A stretch of 64,000 nt of DNA from Ensifer adhaerens (GTDB lineage: Bacteria; Pseudomonadota; Alphaproteobacteria; Rhizobiales; Rhizobiaceae), in the NCBI RefSeq assembly GCF_020035535.1, contig NZ_CP083349.1, positions 2,170,001 to 2,234,000 of the forward strand, read 5' to 3'. Made by a program: the position numbers and the translations under genes. Position 1 is the first letter of the stretch; each line of letters opens with the position of its first letter. Under the pieces are notes generated by a model that ran no database searches, was not told where the DNA came from, and was given only the letters and a program-made list of their open reading frames with translations. Below are positions 27,507-36,191 of this stretch, one piece after another.

Positions 27507-28028
27507 ATGAATGTTCTCGACAAGCCCAAAATCAGCGACCACGACCTCAACCTTTCCGACTTGCTCAGCGCGCTCCGGATCGCCGGGGATTTGCCGCTCG
27601 TATTTCACTACGATGGGCGTCAGGTGAAATCCGGCTACCATGTGACAGAGGTTAAGGCTGGCCAGTTCTCGGCCCTCGATTGTGCCGCCAATCCGGAGGC
27701 CTGGTCCGAGATCTTCGTGCAGCTATGGGATGTTGAGGAAGCCCGTCGAACGCACCTTTCCGCCGGAAAATTCTCGGCCATCGTCCGCAAGGTTTCCGAA
27801 CACGTTCGCCTTAATGCCACGGCCCGCCTTACCTTCGAGGTCAGCGACGGCGTGCGTCCGATGCAGCTCTACTGCGCCGATGCTCCTGTCGTGAATGATG
27901 GCAGCATTCACGTTCACCTGGTGCCGAGGCCTGCCAGCTGCAAGCCGCGAGATCGCTGGCTTGCCGAAACCAGCCGCCCGACGGCATGTTGCGCGCCCAA
28001 AGCTTCGCCCGGCGCTTGCTGCGCTTGA
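27507..28028 (+). CDS. DUF6428-like protein with Cys-Cys tail
   Basis: This 173-aa soluble protein resembles the DUF6428 family often found next to ars genes (LSDLLSALRIAG, LVFHYDGRQVKSGYHVTEVK). Its tail ends with two Cys pairs, Cys161-Cys162 and Cys171-Cys172 (TACCAPKASPGACCA), plus Cys145. The CCAP motif recurs in ArsR's own C-terminus (PCCAP). It shares the ArsR operator, so arsenite induction is likely. It may bind arsenite or help thiol chemistry, but no function is established. Confidence 0.78.
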   Translation: MNVLDKPKISDHDLNLSDLLSALRIAGDLPLVFHYDGRQVKSGYHVTEVKAGQFSALDCAANPEAWSEIFVQLWDVEEARRTHLSAGKFSAIVRKVSEHVRLNATARLTFEVSDGVRPMQLYCADAPVVNDGSIHVHLVPRPASCKPRDRWLAETSRPTACCAPKASPGACCA

Positions 28029-28305
28029 GGCGATCCGCCACGGATGGACGGGGGGTCGTACCCGGGCCCGCCGGCCAGGCGAAACATTCGGTAGCAACAA
28101 CCACCAGACCTGAGGCGCCCCCACCACATTCGTCGAGATGGCCGAACTGCCGGGCACCTCGGCGCGACGCCGGCGCGCAAGGAGTTTTTCGAAGCCCTCG
28201 TTTCGACCGGCATCATCGGCGGGCACGACCACGAGCTTGAGCCGGTGCGGTCGTCGGCTGATTGGGCGTATCGGCGGTCGAGGTGGCTTAAGGATCGGTC
28301 GCTTG

Positions 28306-30615
28306 CTACTTCCGGACCTCGATCACAAGCGGATAGCCCTCGTCGTCCCACTCCAGAAATCCGCCGGCAAAATAGTAGACATGCGTGTAGCCCCAGGCGA
28401 TCGCCTTGGCCGACGCATAGGCGGCATGGGTGCAGTTTCGGCCCTGACAATAGAAGGCGACCTCGTCCGCCTTCCCCGCCACCTTGGCGAGGCTTTCCTT
28501 CGACAATCCGGTCAGGAGCGACAGGTTGACGGCCTTGGGGAGATGGCCATTGTCATAGGTGAGCGGCGCCCGCACATCGATGAAGGTCACGCCGCGCGCA
28601 AGCAGTGCCTTTACTTCCGCCACGTCGACCTTGATCGTTCGCTCGACGCTCAGTTCACCCTTCGCCATCGTCATGAGCTTGGCATAGTCGTCGAAGGCAA
28701 GGTCCGTGCCGGCGCCTTCAGGTAATCCGGCCTTGCGGAGCCCCTCCTGCAGCAGCGCGATGTAGGGCCTGTGGTAGCTGAACGCGCTGCCATACCAGTC
28801 ATAGGCGCTTTCCTGGACGGTGAGCGGATCTCCCAAAGAGGACGCCGCCAGTTTGTTGTACTGGTCGGTCAGCCCCTGAATGTCGCCCGTGCGGCCGAGC
28901 TGTCCGTAGGCCGATATCAGCGTTGCATAGTCCCCCAAGAGGTCGGACCTTTTTCCGATCACCCGCTCGAAGGCGTCGGCGGCCTCGTCGTATTTGCCTT
29001 GAGAAAACAGCGAGACCGCGAGCATGCGCAGCGTTGCCCGGGCCGGATGGGGATCGAACCGCATTGCCAGGCGCGCCTCCTGTTCCGCCTCCGGCGCGCG
29101 TCCCGTCGCGTTGAGGATCCGCGCCATGCCGACATGGTTGTCGGGATCATTCGGCGCCAGCTTCATCGCCCGGTCGATGGCCGCGAAGGCTTCGTCATAA
29201 CGCCCCTGCTGCGCAAGCACCTGCGCCGAGACGGCATAGGCAAGCGGCGTCGGCCGCTCCATCGCCTTCGCCAGGTTCCTGGCAAGGTTCCTGGACGCGG
29301 CTTCCCTGCGGGAAAAATCCCAGGACAGAATGCTCGCCCGCCAGTTTGCCGCCGCCAGCGACGCGTAGGCGCGGCTATAGTCCGGATCGAGAATGATCGC
29401 CTTCTGGAAGAATGCGGAAGCTGCGACCGTTTCAGCTTCGCTGTCCCGGCGCAGGTGCTCCCAGCCGCGCAACAAGGTATCGTAGGCCTGCGGGTTGGTC
29501 GTTTCCGGCACCGCAGCCACGCTTTTCTCGGCACTCGTCAGCTTCACGGACAGCGTCGAGACGATCTGTCCGATCACCTTGTCCTGCAGGCCGAACACGC
29601 CGCTCATTTCGCCATCGTAGCGCTCGGCCCAGAGGTGGTGCCCGTCGATCGCGTCGATCAACTGGGCATTGACCCGGACATGGCTCCCCTCGCGACGCAC
29701 GCTGCCCTCGAGGATGTAGTGCACCCCCAGTTCCTCGGCCACCTGCTGCGCCTTCGTGGGCTTGCCCTTGTAGGCAAAGGTCGAGTTGCGCGCGATCACG
29801 AAGATGCCCGACAGCTTTGAAAGTTCGGTGATCAGGTCGTCGGTCATCCCGTCGACGAAATAGGTCTGCCCCGCATCGGAGCTGAGATTTTCGAAGGGCA
29901 GGACCGCGATCGACGGCGTTTGCGGCAGCGCCAGGGCCGTCCCTGCAACCGAGGCGGCGTCGGCGCTTTCGCGCCTCTGCGCCAGCCACGTCGCCGAAGC
30001 GGCTATGAGCATCAGGAGGACCAAGGCGGCCGCAACTCTCCAGCCGTAAAGGCTCTTCAGGTTGAAGCGCCTAGGCAGGGTCCCTCCCTCAAACCGCACC
30101 CGGTAGACGCGGACGGGCCGCTGGATGTTCTTCACGTGGTGCTCGCCGATGAATTCCAGCGGCAATTCGAACTTGCCCTGCAGGTGGTCGAAGGCAGTGC
30201 CGGATATGAACAATCCTCCAGGCTCGCACATCTGCTCGAGGCGGGCCGCGACGTTGACGCCATCGCCGAGCAGATCATCCCCGTCGACGACGACATCGCC
30301 GAGATTGATGCCCATGCGCAGCAGAAGCCGATGCTCCGGCCGAGCCTCCGTTTGGCGAGCGGCAACCTCATTCTGTGACGCGACGGCACAGGCGACGGCG
30401 TCGACGACGGAGCCGAACTCAACGATCGCACCGTCGCCCATGAGTTTGACGATGCGTCCGTGATAGTCTTCCCTGAGAGGATCGAAGATTTCGCAACGCC
30501 ACGCCTTGATGGCCGCGAGCGTCCGGGCCTCGTCCGCCTCCATCAGTCGCGAGTAACCAACGATGTCCACGGCAAGAATTGCCACCAGCCGTCGTTCTGC
30601 GCGAACTGCTTCCAT
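28306..30615 (-). CDS. Class III adenylate cyclase - TPR - rhodanese fusion
   Basis: This is a 769-aa protein. The cyclase domain (about 8-180) has LAVDIVGYSRL, KLMGDGAIVEF and LLGDGVNVAARLE, so the metal, adenine-selecting and transition-state residues are present. One membrane helix (about 192-215) follows, then a TolB-like region (SIAVLPFENLS, about 235-350) and TPRs (about 380-620). The C-terminal rhodanese domain (about 656-769) has VTFIDVRAPLTYDNGHLP and active-site FYCQGRNC (Cys723), ending GGFLEWDDEGYPL. ATG 30615 is favoured over GTG 30621 by the GAGAGG spacing. It lies 120 bp after a second cyclase gene. Confidence 0.92.
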   Translation of the reverse strand: MEAVRAERRLVAILAVDIVGYSRLMEADEARTLAAIKAWRCEIFDPLREDYHGRIVKLMGDGAIVEFGSVVDAVACAVASQNEVAARQTEARPEHRLLLRMGINLGDVVVDGDDLLGDGVNVAARLEQMCEPGGLFISGTAFDHLQGKFELPLEFIGEHHVKNIQRPVRVYRVRFEGGTLPRRFNLKSLYGWRVAAALVLLMLIAASATWLAQRRESADAASVAGTALALPQTPSIAVLPFENLSSDAGQTYFVDGMTDDLITELSKLSGIFVIARNSTFAYKGKPTKAQQVAEELGVHYILEGSVRREGSHVRVNAQLIDAIDGHHLWAERYDGEMSGVFGLQDKVIGQIVSTLSVKLTSAEKSVAAVPETTNPQAYDTLLRGWEHLRRDSEAETVAASAFFQKAIILDPDYSRAYASLAAANWRASILSWDFSRREAASRNLARNLAKAMERPTPLAYAVSAQVLAQQGRYDEAFAAIDRAMKLAPNDPDNHVGMARILNATGRAPEAEQEARLAMRFDPHPARATLRMLAVSLFSQGKYDEAADAFERVIGKRSDLLGDYATLISAYGQLGRTGDIQGLTDQYNKLAASSLGDPLTVQESAYDWYGSAFSYHRPYIALLQEGLRKAGLPEGAGTDLAFDDYAKLMTMAKGELSVERTIKVDVAEVKALLARGVTFIDVRAPLTYDNGHLPKAVNLSLLTGLSKESLAKVAGKADEVAFYCQGRNCTHAAYASAKAIAWGYTHVYYFAGGFLEWDDEGYPLVIEVRK

Positions 30616-30735
30616 GACCACCTCTCCCGAAGGTGCAGAAGGCCTCGCTCATGCCTTGTCCCCGGGCGGAAACTCGGCGCTCTGACTTCAGAAGCCGGGC
30701 TTCATCGATCGAGCAGGAAGGACGCAGACCGGCTC

Positions 30736-32469
30736 TCACGCCCCCGCCCTGGTGAGCCCCTCGCGCAGATGCTGCGCATCGCTTTCCTGCGCATAATGCA
30801 GCGTGCCCAGAAACCTCTTTATCTCGAACTCCGGCGCCAGCGCCCGCACCTTCTCCATATGCGCGCCTGCGGCGATCGCATCGCCGAGCCAGCCGTAGCA
30901 GGCGGCGATGAAGGCGTGTTGGGTTTCGTCCATGCTCGAAAGGTGCATGAAGGCCTCGATCGCCTCGCCATATTGACGGGCGGCGAAATAGGCCTTGCCG
31001 AGGTGGCTCCAGAAGCGTTCCGGGTGGTGCGGATTGAGGCGCATGGCCTTGCGGATCCACTCCACCCCCTCCTCCGGCCGGCCGAGCCAAGTCAGAAGCT
31101 CGCCCTGCTGCACCACCACCAGATCGTAATTGGGGTTGAGAAAGAGCGCCCGCTCCTGGTGATAGCGCGCCGTGGTCAGCGCATTGTTGTTGACGTTGAC
31201 GGCGGCAAGGATGCGGTGCACGTCGGCATCGTTGTCGTCGAGTGAAAGCGCCTGCTCGAGCTCGGCATTGACCTCGAGCCACGTCGCCTCCTTGTCTTCG
31301 CACCAGCCATAGACCCAGGCCTGGCCGAGAATGCAGGCCCGCCAGGCGTGCGCATGGGCATAGCCGGGGTCGAGCGAAACGGCTCGGTCGATCAGCGATT
31401 GCGCCTGGGCGTTGTCGGCAACGGTGCTGCGATGGTGCAGCACCTTGGCGGCCAGCGCACATTCGTAAGCCGCCATGTTTGCCGGCTTGGTGCGCGAGAG
31501 CTGGTCGCGCTGCGCGGCCTCCAGGCGCCCGGGCACGGTTGCGGCGATCGCCGCCGTCACCTCGTCCTGAATGGCAAAGATGTCGTCGAGCTGCCGGTCG
31601 TACTTGTCGGCCCAGATATGGGCGTCATTGACCGCGTCGATGAGCTGGACGGTGACGCGCACCCGCTCGCCGATCTTGCGCACGCTGCCTTCGACCAGAT
31701 ATTGCGCCCCGAGGCTCGCCGCCACCTCGCGCGCGTTTACCGACTGGTTCTTGTAGACGAAGGAGGAATTGCGCGAGATGACGAAGAGCTCGTGCCGGCG
31801 CGAAAGCTCGGTGATGATGTCTTCGGTCAGGCCGTCGGCGAAAAACTCCTGGTCCGGATCGCCGCTCATGTTGTCGAAGGGCAGCACGACGATAGTCGGC
31901 TTGCAGACGCCCTTTTTCGCGTCGCTCGCCCCCGTCGCGGCCGGAAGGTCCAGGCCCTCGAGAGCGATGCGGTAGAGGCGCACCGGCCGGCTGATGTTCT
32001 TCAGCGTCTTTTCTCCGAGATCTTCGATCGGCAATGCCAGCCGGTCGGCCACCTGCGTTGCTACCGCCGCGGTCACGCAGATGCCGCCGACCTCGGCCAG
32101 TTGCTCGGCCCGCGCGGCGATGTTGACGCCATCGCCGAAAATGTCGTCGTCCTCGAAGATGATGTCGCCGAGATTGATGCCGGTGCGGAATTCGATCCGC
32201 CGGTCCTCCGGCACGTCGGAGTTCCGCCGCTTCATGCGCTGCTGGATCTCGACGGCACATTTGACCGCGTCGGTCACGCTCTGGAATTCCACCAGCAGGC
32301 CGTCCCCGGTGGTCTTGATCAGCCGGCCCTTGTTCTTGGCGATCGCGGGATCGATGAGCTCGATGCGGTGGGTTCGAAGCCGCGCAAGCGTGCCCGCTTC
32401 GTCGGCCTCCATCAGCCGACTATAGCCGGCCATATCGGCCGCCAGCACTGCGGCGAGTCTTTGCTCCAT
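30736..32469 (-). CDS. Class III adenylate cyclase with TolB-like and TPR regions
   Basis: This 577-aa soluble protein has a cyclase domain (about 5-175; LAADMAGYSRL, IKTTGDGLLVEF, IFGDGVNIAARAE), a TolB-like region (TIVVLPFDNMSGDPD, about 205-320) and TPR repeats (about 340-560). Unlike its neighbour it has no membrane helix or rhodanese domain. K, D, N and R positions for ATP cyclisation are present. The tandem arrangement with the fusion cyclase suggests duplication and divergence. Signals sensed by the TPR part are unknown. Confidence 0.9.
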   Translation of the reverse strand: MEQRLAAVLAADMAGYSRLMEADEAGTLARLRTHRIELIDPAIAKNKGRLIKTTGDGLLVEFQSVTDAVKCAVEIQQRMKRRNSDVPEDRRIEFRTGINLGDIIFEDDDIFGDGVNIAARAEQLAEVGGICVTAAVATQVADRLALPIEDLGEKTLKNISRPVRLYRIALEGLDLPAATGASDAKKGVCKPTIVVLPFDNMSGDPDQEFFADGLTEDIITELSRRHELFVISRNSSFVYKNQSVNAREVAASLGAQYLVEGSVRKIGERVRVTVQLIDAVNDAHIWADKYDRQLDDIFAIQDEVTAAIAATVPGRLEAAQRDQLSRTKPANMAAYECALAAKVLHHRSTVADNAQAQSLIDRAVSLDPGYAHAHAWRACILGQAWVYGWCEDKEATWLEVNAELEQALSLDDNDADVHRILAAVNVNNNALTTARYHQERALFLNPNYDLVVVQQGELLTWLGRPEEGVEWIRKAMRLNPHHPERFWSHLGKAYFAARQYGEAIEAFMHLSSMDETQHAFIAACYGWLGDAIAAGAHMEKVRALAPEFEIKRFLGTLHYAQESDAQHLREGLTRAGA

Positions 32470-32754
32470 GGGCTTGCCAAAAACGTTGAAAAGCGGCCCG
32501 TTCCGGACTTCCGGACCAAGGAGGTTCCCGGTGCAATACTATCGCACGGTCGGACATTCGCCTATCTAAATTAGCGAGTTCTGCCCCTCTATCGGCACGG
32601 CTCCGCAGCGCATCGAAGGCCCGATCGCAAGCGCACCTTGGCCATGGCAAGCTGGCACCAAGCGAGCACCGCAATCTTTCGTTGTAGCCAGTGCGAAAGT
32701 GCCTAATCTCTTGTCGTGCGGGGCCCCTCAGTGAGCCTCACCTGATCTGGGGTC

Positions 32755-33270
32755 GTGCAAGCACGACATGGGAGTACGGCATTGGAGATACCGCGGCACC
32801 TGCACATTACGGAAACAGACGGATGGCTCGTGAACCACCGTATCGACTCGGCCTTGCCCGGCTACCTCATGATCAGTTCGAAGACAGACACCAATGACCT
32901 GTCTGACTTGCCGGCGAGCGCGCTAAGCGAACTCGGTCCGTTGCTGGCAACCGCCCAAACCGCACTGAAGAAACTTCATGCTCACCGCGTCTACATAGGC
33001 CGGTATGGCCACATGCGCGGCTATCCAATCCATTTTCACGTGATCCCCATCTATCATTGGGTCGAGGCGTTATTCTGGGGGGATTCCCGATATCGCTTGC
33101 TTCAGAATTTCGCCGACACCCGGGAAGCATCGACGGATGGCGCCGAACTGACGCTGTTTGTCTGGCGCGAATTCTGCGAGCGGCCGGATCCGCCTCTCGC
33201 CGAAGGGCCAACGGTGCCTGAAACCGTGGAATTGTTGCGGCACGTCATGCGTCCGCCGGCGCAAACTTGA
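32755..33270 (+). CDS. HIT-like protein with altered triad
   Basis: This protein has about 171 aa with a GTG start at 32755; TTG 32782 is an alternative, and a stop codon lies just upstream. The fold resembles HIT hydrolases: GYLMISSKTD, a central helix (LSELGPLLATAQTALKKL), YIGRYGHM, then YPIHFHVIPIYHW. The usual H-x-H-x-H-x-x motif reads P-x-H-x-H-x-x, so the first His is replaced by Pro but the nucleophilic middle His remains. It may act on nucleotide adducts. The start is uncertain, and no operon partner is visible. Confidence 0.72.
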   Translation: MQARHGSTALEIPRHLHITETDGWLVNHRIDSALPGYLMISSKTDTNDLSDLPASALSELGPLLATAQTALKKLHAHRVYIGRYGHMRGYPIHFHVIPIYHWVEALFWGDSRYRLLQNFADTREASTDGAELTLFVWREFCERPDPPLAEGPTVPETVELLRHVMRPPAQT

Positions 33271-33300
33271 ATCACGACCTCGAATTTCGTCAGCCCGCGC

Positions 33301-33346
33301 TTGACATTATTTGCCTATGGCAACTATTTATGTGCCAAAGGCAAAT
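33301..33346 (+). promoter_or_regulatory. Promoter and MarR-type operator of the fusion regulator
   Basis: TTGACA at 33301-33306 and TATTTA at 33325-33330 form a plausible promoter. A long inverted repeat, ATTTGCCTATGGCA (33309-33322) and TGCCAAAGGCAAAT (33333-33346), overlaps the -10 and the spacer. Binding of MarR protein here would block RNA polymerase, fitting autorepression. Confidence 0.78.
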
Positions 33347-33362
33347 TCATAAAGGCGTCACC

Positions 33363-34286
33363 ATGCCTCCGCAGCAAATCGACGACCTCGCCCTGACGGT
33401 GCGGCGCTTCAACCGCTTCTATACCCGCCAGATCGGCCTGCTTCACGAGCACCTGCTTGCCAGCGCCTTCTCGCTGACGGAGGTCCGTATTCTCTATGAA
33501 CTGGCGCACCGGCCGGCGTTGACGGCGACAGATCTCTGCCGTGAACTCGGGCTTGACGCCGGCTATCTCAGCCGCGTCATCGCCGGCTTCGAGAAGAAAG
33601 GGCTGGTCGCCAAGACCCGCTCGCCGGCCGATGGCCGGGTTGTCCAGCTTGAACTGACGGAAGCGGGGCGCGAAACGCTTCAGCCCCTGGAGGATGCGTC
33701 GCAGCGCGAAGTGATCGCCATGCTGGAAAAGCTTTCCGTGCCGGAACAGCGGCAATTGGTCGGCGCGATGGTAGAGATCGAGAGCCTGCTTGCCGACGAG
33801 CGGACACCGGGCTTTGTCCTGCGTGATCCGCAGCCGGGCGACATGGGCTGGGTGATCCACCGCCAGGGTGCGCTCTATGCCGAGGAATACGGCTGGACCA
33901 CCGAGTTCGAGGCGCTGGTCGCCGAGATCGTGGTCAAATACATGCGCGAATACGACCCGGCATCGGACCGGTGCTGGATCGCCGAAAAGGACGGCAAGGT
34001 CGTCGGCTCGGTGTTTCTCGTCCGGCATGACGAAACAACGGCAAAGCTCCGGCTGCTCTATGTCGAGCCGAGCGCCCGCGGCCTCGGCATCGGCCGCCGC
34101 CTGGTCGAGGAATGTATGCGCCACGCCCGGCTTCTGGGCTATACACGCATGATACTCTGGACCAATGCCGGCCTCGACGCCGCCCGCCACATCTACGAGA
34201 AGGCCGGTTTCGCGCTGGTCGAGGAAGAACAGCATTACAGCTTCGGCAAGGACCTCACCGGCCAGACGTTTGCACGGGATCTGTGA
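33363..34286 (+). CDS. MarR regulator fused to GNAT acetyltransferase
   Basis: This 307-aa protein has an N-terminal MarR wHTH (about 10-140: TATDLCRELGLDAGYLSRVI, TRSPADGRVVQLELT) and a C-terminal GNAT domain (about 150-300). The acetyl-CoA loop is PSARGLGIGRRLVEECM, and the ending is AARHIYEKAGFALVEEE. MarR-GNAT fusions are known in bacteria but mostly uncharacterised. ATG 33363 begins after the operator and has no upstream competitor of good quality. The large palindrome suggests it controls itself. Confidence 0.92.
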   Translation: MPPQQIDDLALTVRRFNRFYTRQIGLLHEHLLASAFSLTEVRILYELAHRPALTATDLCRELGLDAGYLSRVIAGFEKKGLVAKTRSPADGRVVQLELTEAGRETLQPLEDASQREVIAMLEKLSVPEQRQLVGAMVEIESLLADERTPGFVLRDPQPGDMGWVIHRQGALYAEEYGWTTEFEALVAEIVVKYMREYDPASDRCWIAEKDGKVVGSVFLVRHDETTAKLRLLYVEPSARGLGIGRRLVEECMRHARLLGYTRMILWTNAGLDAARHIYEKAGFALVEEEQHYSFGKDLTGQTFARDL

Positions 34287-34315
34287 GGCAGGCGCAGGCC
34301 GGAAGCAGGCCGCTT

Positions 34316-35983
34316 TTATGCCGCCAGATCACCGCCCTCGCCGCGCCCGAGCAGATGCGCTGCCGAGCGCCAGGCGTGGTGCGCCATCCGCTCGAGCCGG
34401 CGCACGGCGTCGATCTCGGTAAAGGCATCGGCGGCGGTGAGATTTCCCGGGGCAACGGAGGCGAGCGTCATGGCGCGGTGCTCCCGCTGCAGCGCGTCGA
34501 GCGCCGTCGCCGCACGCTGCGCCTCGGCGAGTGCGGCGGCGATATCGGACGAAACGGTCCAGGCGATCGGGGCTGCCCGGTCGCTCAGCGCCGATTCCGC
34601 TGTGATCGAGCCGCCGATCACCTCCGCCGCCCGCATGGCATTGAAGCAAAGTTCGGCCACGTTCCGGTCCGCCGACGTGCCATTCGGCTCGGCCGCAGCC
34701 CCATGATCTGCCAGGGTTTCCACCAGGCGGGAAGCGTGGTCGAGTGCGTGCAGCGTGCTCGTCAGGCGGTGACGCTCGGCCTCCGTCTCCGGCGGCTCCG
34801 TTAGCTCCGAGAGAAAGTCCCTGATCTTTTCGAGCGCTACGGCGGCAGCCTGCGCGCTCTCGGGCGTCAAGCGCCCGCCCCCGGAAACCGCCGCGGAGAC
34901 GTCGCCGGCCACCGTCTTCAGAACGGCGGCGACGACCCGCCGGGCGGTCTCGACCGCAACCACGGGGTTTGCCAGAGTGCTCGGATCGAGCGCGCGCTCG
35001 AGCGCCGTCTGCCGGGAAGGCAGCAGCCACTCGACCGCCCGCGTGAACCATCGCGTTGCCGGCAGCAGCACGGCAACGCCCACGACGTTATAGGCCGTGT
35101 GATAGGCGGCAAGCAGCGTCATGCCGTCGACGGAAGCCGAGAATGTTTTCATCAGCGCTACGGTAAACGGGAAGGCGGCGATCGCGATCAGTGCCGCAAT
35201 CAGCTTGAAGAGCACATAGGCAAGCGCCAGGCGCTTGGCCGTCGTGCTGGCACCAATGGCAGCCAGCGCCGAGCTCGTCGCGGTGCCGATGTTCTGGCCG
35301 ATGATCAGCGCGGCCCCCTGCTCCAGCCCGACGGCACCGGCATAGAAGGCCGAAATGGTGACGGCGATGGCAGCCGTCGAAGATTGCATGACCGCAGTCA
35401 TCGCAAGGCCGACGACGATCAGCGTCAGCAGGCCGACCGAGCCTGCCGCCCAGCCGACATCGGGCATGCCGAGCACGGCGGGCAAATCGGAGGGGTTGAG
35501 GCTTTCGGCAAGGCCGCCCATGCCCTGCTGCAGCGTCGTCAATCCATAGAGCACAAGCGCGAAACCGGCGAGCGCGCCGCCGGCCGCCGCAATCCTCCCG
35601 CCGCCGAGCAGCCTCATCAGCGCACCGAGGAAGATCAACGGTAGCGCATAGCTCGACAGCGAAACCCGAACCCCGATCAGCGCCACCAGCCAGCCCGTTC
35701 CGGTCGTGCCGACATTGGCGCCGAAGACGAGGCCGAGCCCCTGCGGAAAGGTCAGCAGGCCGGCGCTGACAAGCCCGATCGTCGTCATCGTCACGGCGCT
35801 CGACGATTGCACCAGCAGTGTTACCACCGCGCCCCAGAGCGCGCCTGAAAGTGGCGTCGCCGCCGCCTTGCCGAGCACGGTGCGCAGCGCCGATCCCGCC
35901 AGCGCCTTCAGGCCGTCGGTCATGACGGTCATGCCGAGCAGGAACAGCCCGACGCCGCCGAGAATGGCAATTGCTGTCGACAT
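34316..35983 (-). CDS. Na/Pi cotransporter family protein (NptA-like)
   Basis: This 555-aa protein has the duplicated QSSSA/QSSTA signatures (LVQSSSAVTMTTIG and VMQSSTAAIAVTIS) of type II Na+/phosphate cotransporters, spread over about 9-10 membrane segments (1-330). A long PhoU-like helical C-terminus follows (about 350-555). It may move phosphate with sodium, in or out. ATG 35983 (MSTAIAILGGVGLFLLGM) begins the first helix. A 17-bp motif shared with other exoprotein genes lies 75 bp upstream. No classical Pho box is visible. Confidence 0.9.
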   Translation of the reverse strand: MSTAIAILGGVGLFLLGMTVMTDGLKALAGSALRTVLGKAAATPLSGALWGAVVTLLVQSSSAVTMTTIGLVSAGLLTFPQGLGLVFGANVGTTGTGWLVALIGVRVSLSSYALPLIFLGALMRLLGGGRIAAAGGALAGFALVLYGLTTLQQGMGGLAESLNPSDLPAVLGMPDVGWAAGSVGLLTLIVVGLAMTAVMQSSTAAIAVTISAFYAGAVGLEQGAALIIGQNIGTATSSALAAIGASTTAKRLALAYVLFKLIAALIAIAAFPFTVALMKTFSASVDGMTLLAAYHTAYNVVGVAVLLPATRWFTRAVEWLLPSRQTALERALDPSTLANPVVAVETARRVVAAVLKTVAGDVSAAVSGGGRLTPESAQAAAVALEKIRDFLSELTEPPETEAERHRLTSTLHALDHASRLVETLADHGAAAEPNGTSADRNVAELCFNAMRAAEVIGGSITAESALSDRAAPIAWTVSSDIAAALAEAQRAATALDALQREHRAMTLASVAPGNLTAADAFTEIDAVRRLERMAHHAWRSAAHLLGRGEGGDLAA

Positions 35984-36057
35984 GCGCGCACCTCGCCTGC
36001 GAAGCGAACATGGCTTTGGCCATGGAACCCACAATGCAGCCGGAAATCGCGCGGAGG

Positions 36058-36074
36058 AAGTACGTAACCGTAAC
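36058..36074 (-). promoter_or_regulatory. Shared 17-bp motif, site A (Na/Pi transporter)
   Basis: The plus strand reads AAGTACGTAACCGTAAC. It differs by two bases from sites B and C, and keeps two GTAAC units 6 bp apart. It lies 74 bp upstream of ATG 35983, in the same orientation relative to its gene as the other three sites. Confidence 0.6.
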
Positions 36075-36191
36075 GCCGCGTATTCCCGGGCACGGCCCAG
36101 ATTCATGCGCCCTGCGACAGCAGGGCGCGGCGCTCACGCCGGAGCCGAAGGAATACCCGGGAACCGGCGCGAAGATACCGCGCCGGCCCCT

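Noticed and set aside
35984..36110. Pho box for the Na/Pi transporter
   Set aside because: No pair of CTGTCAT-like 7-mers with 4-bp spacing is present; only the shared GTAAC motif is visible.
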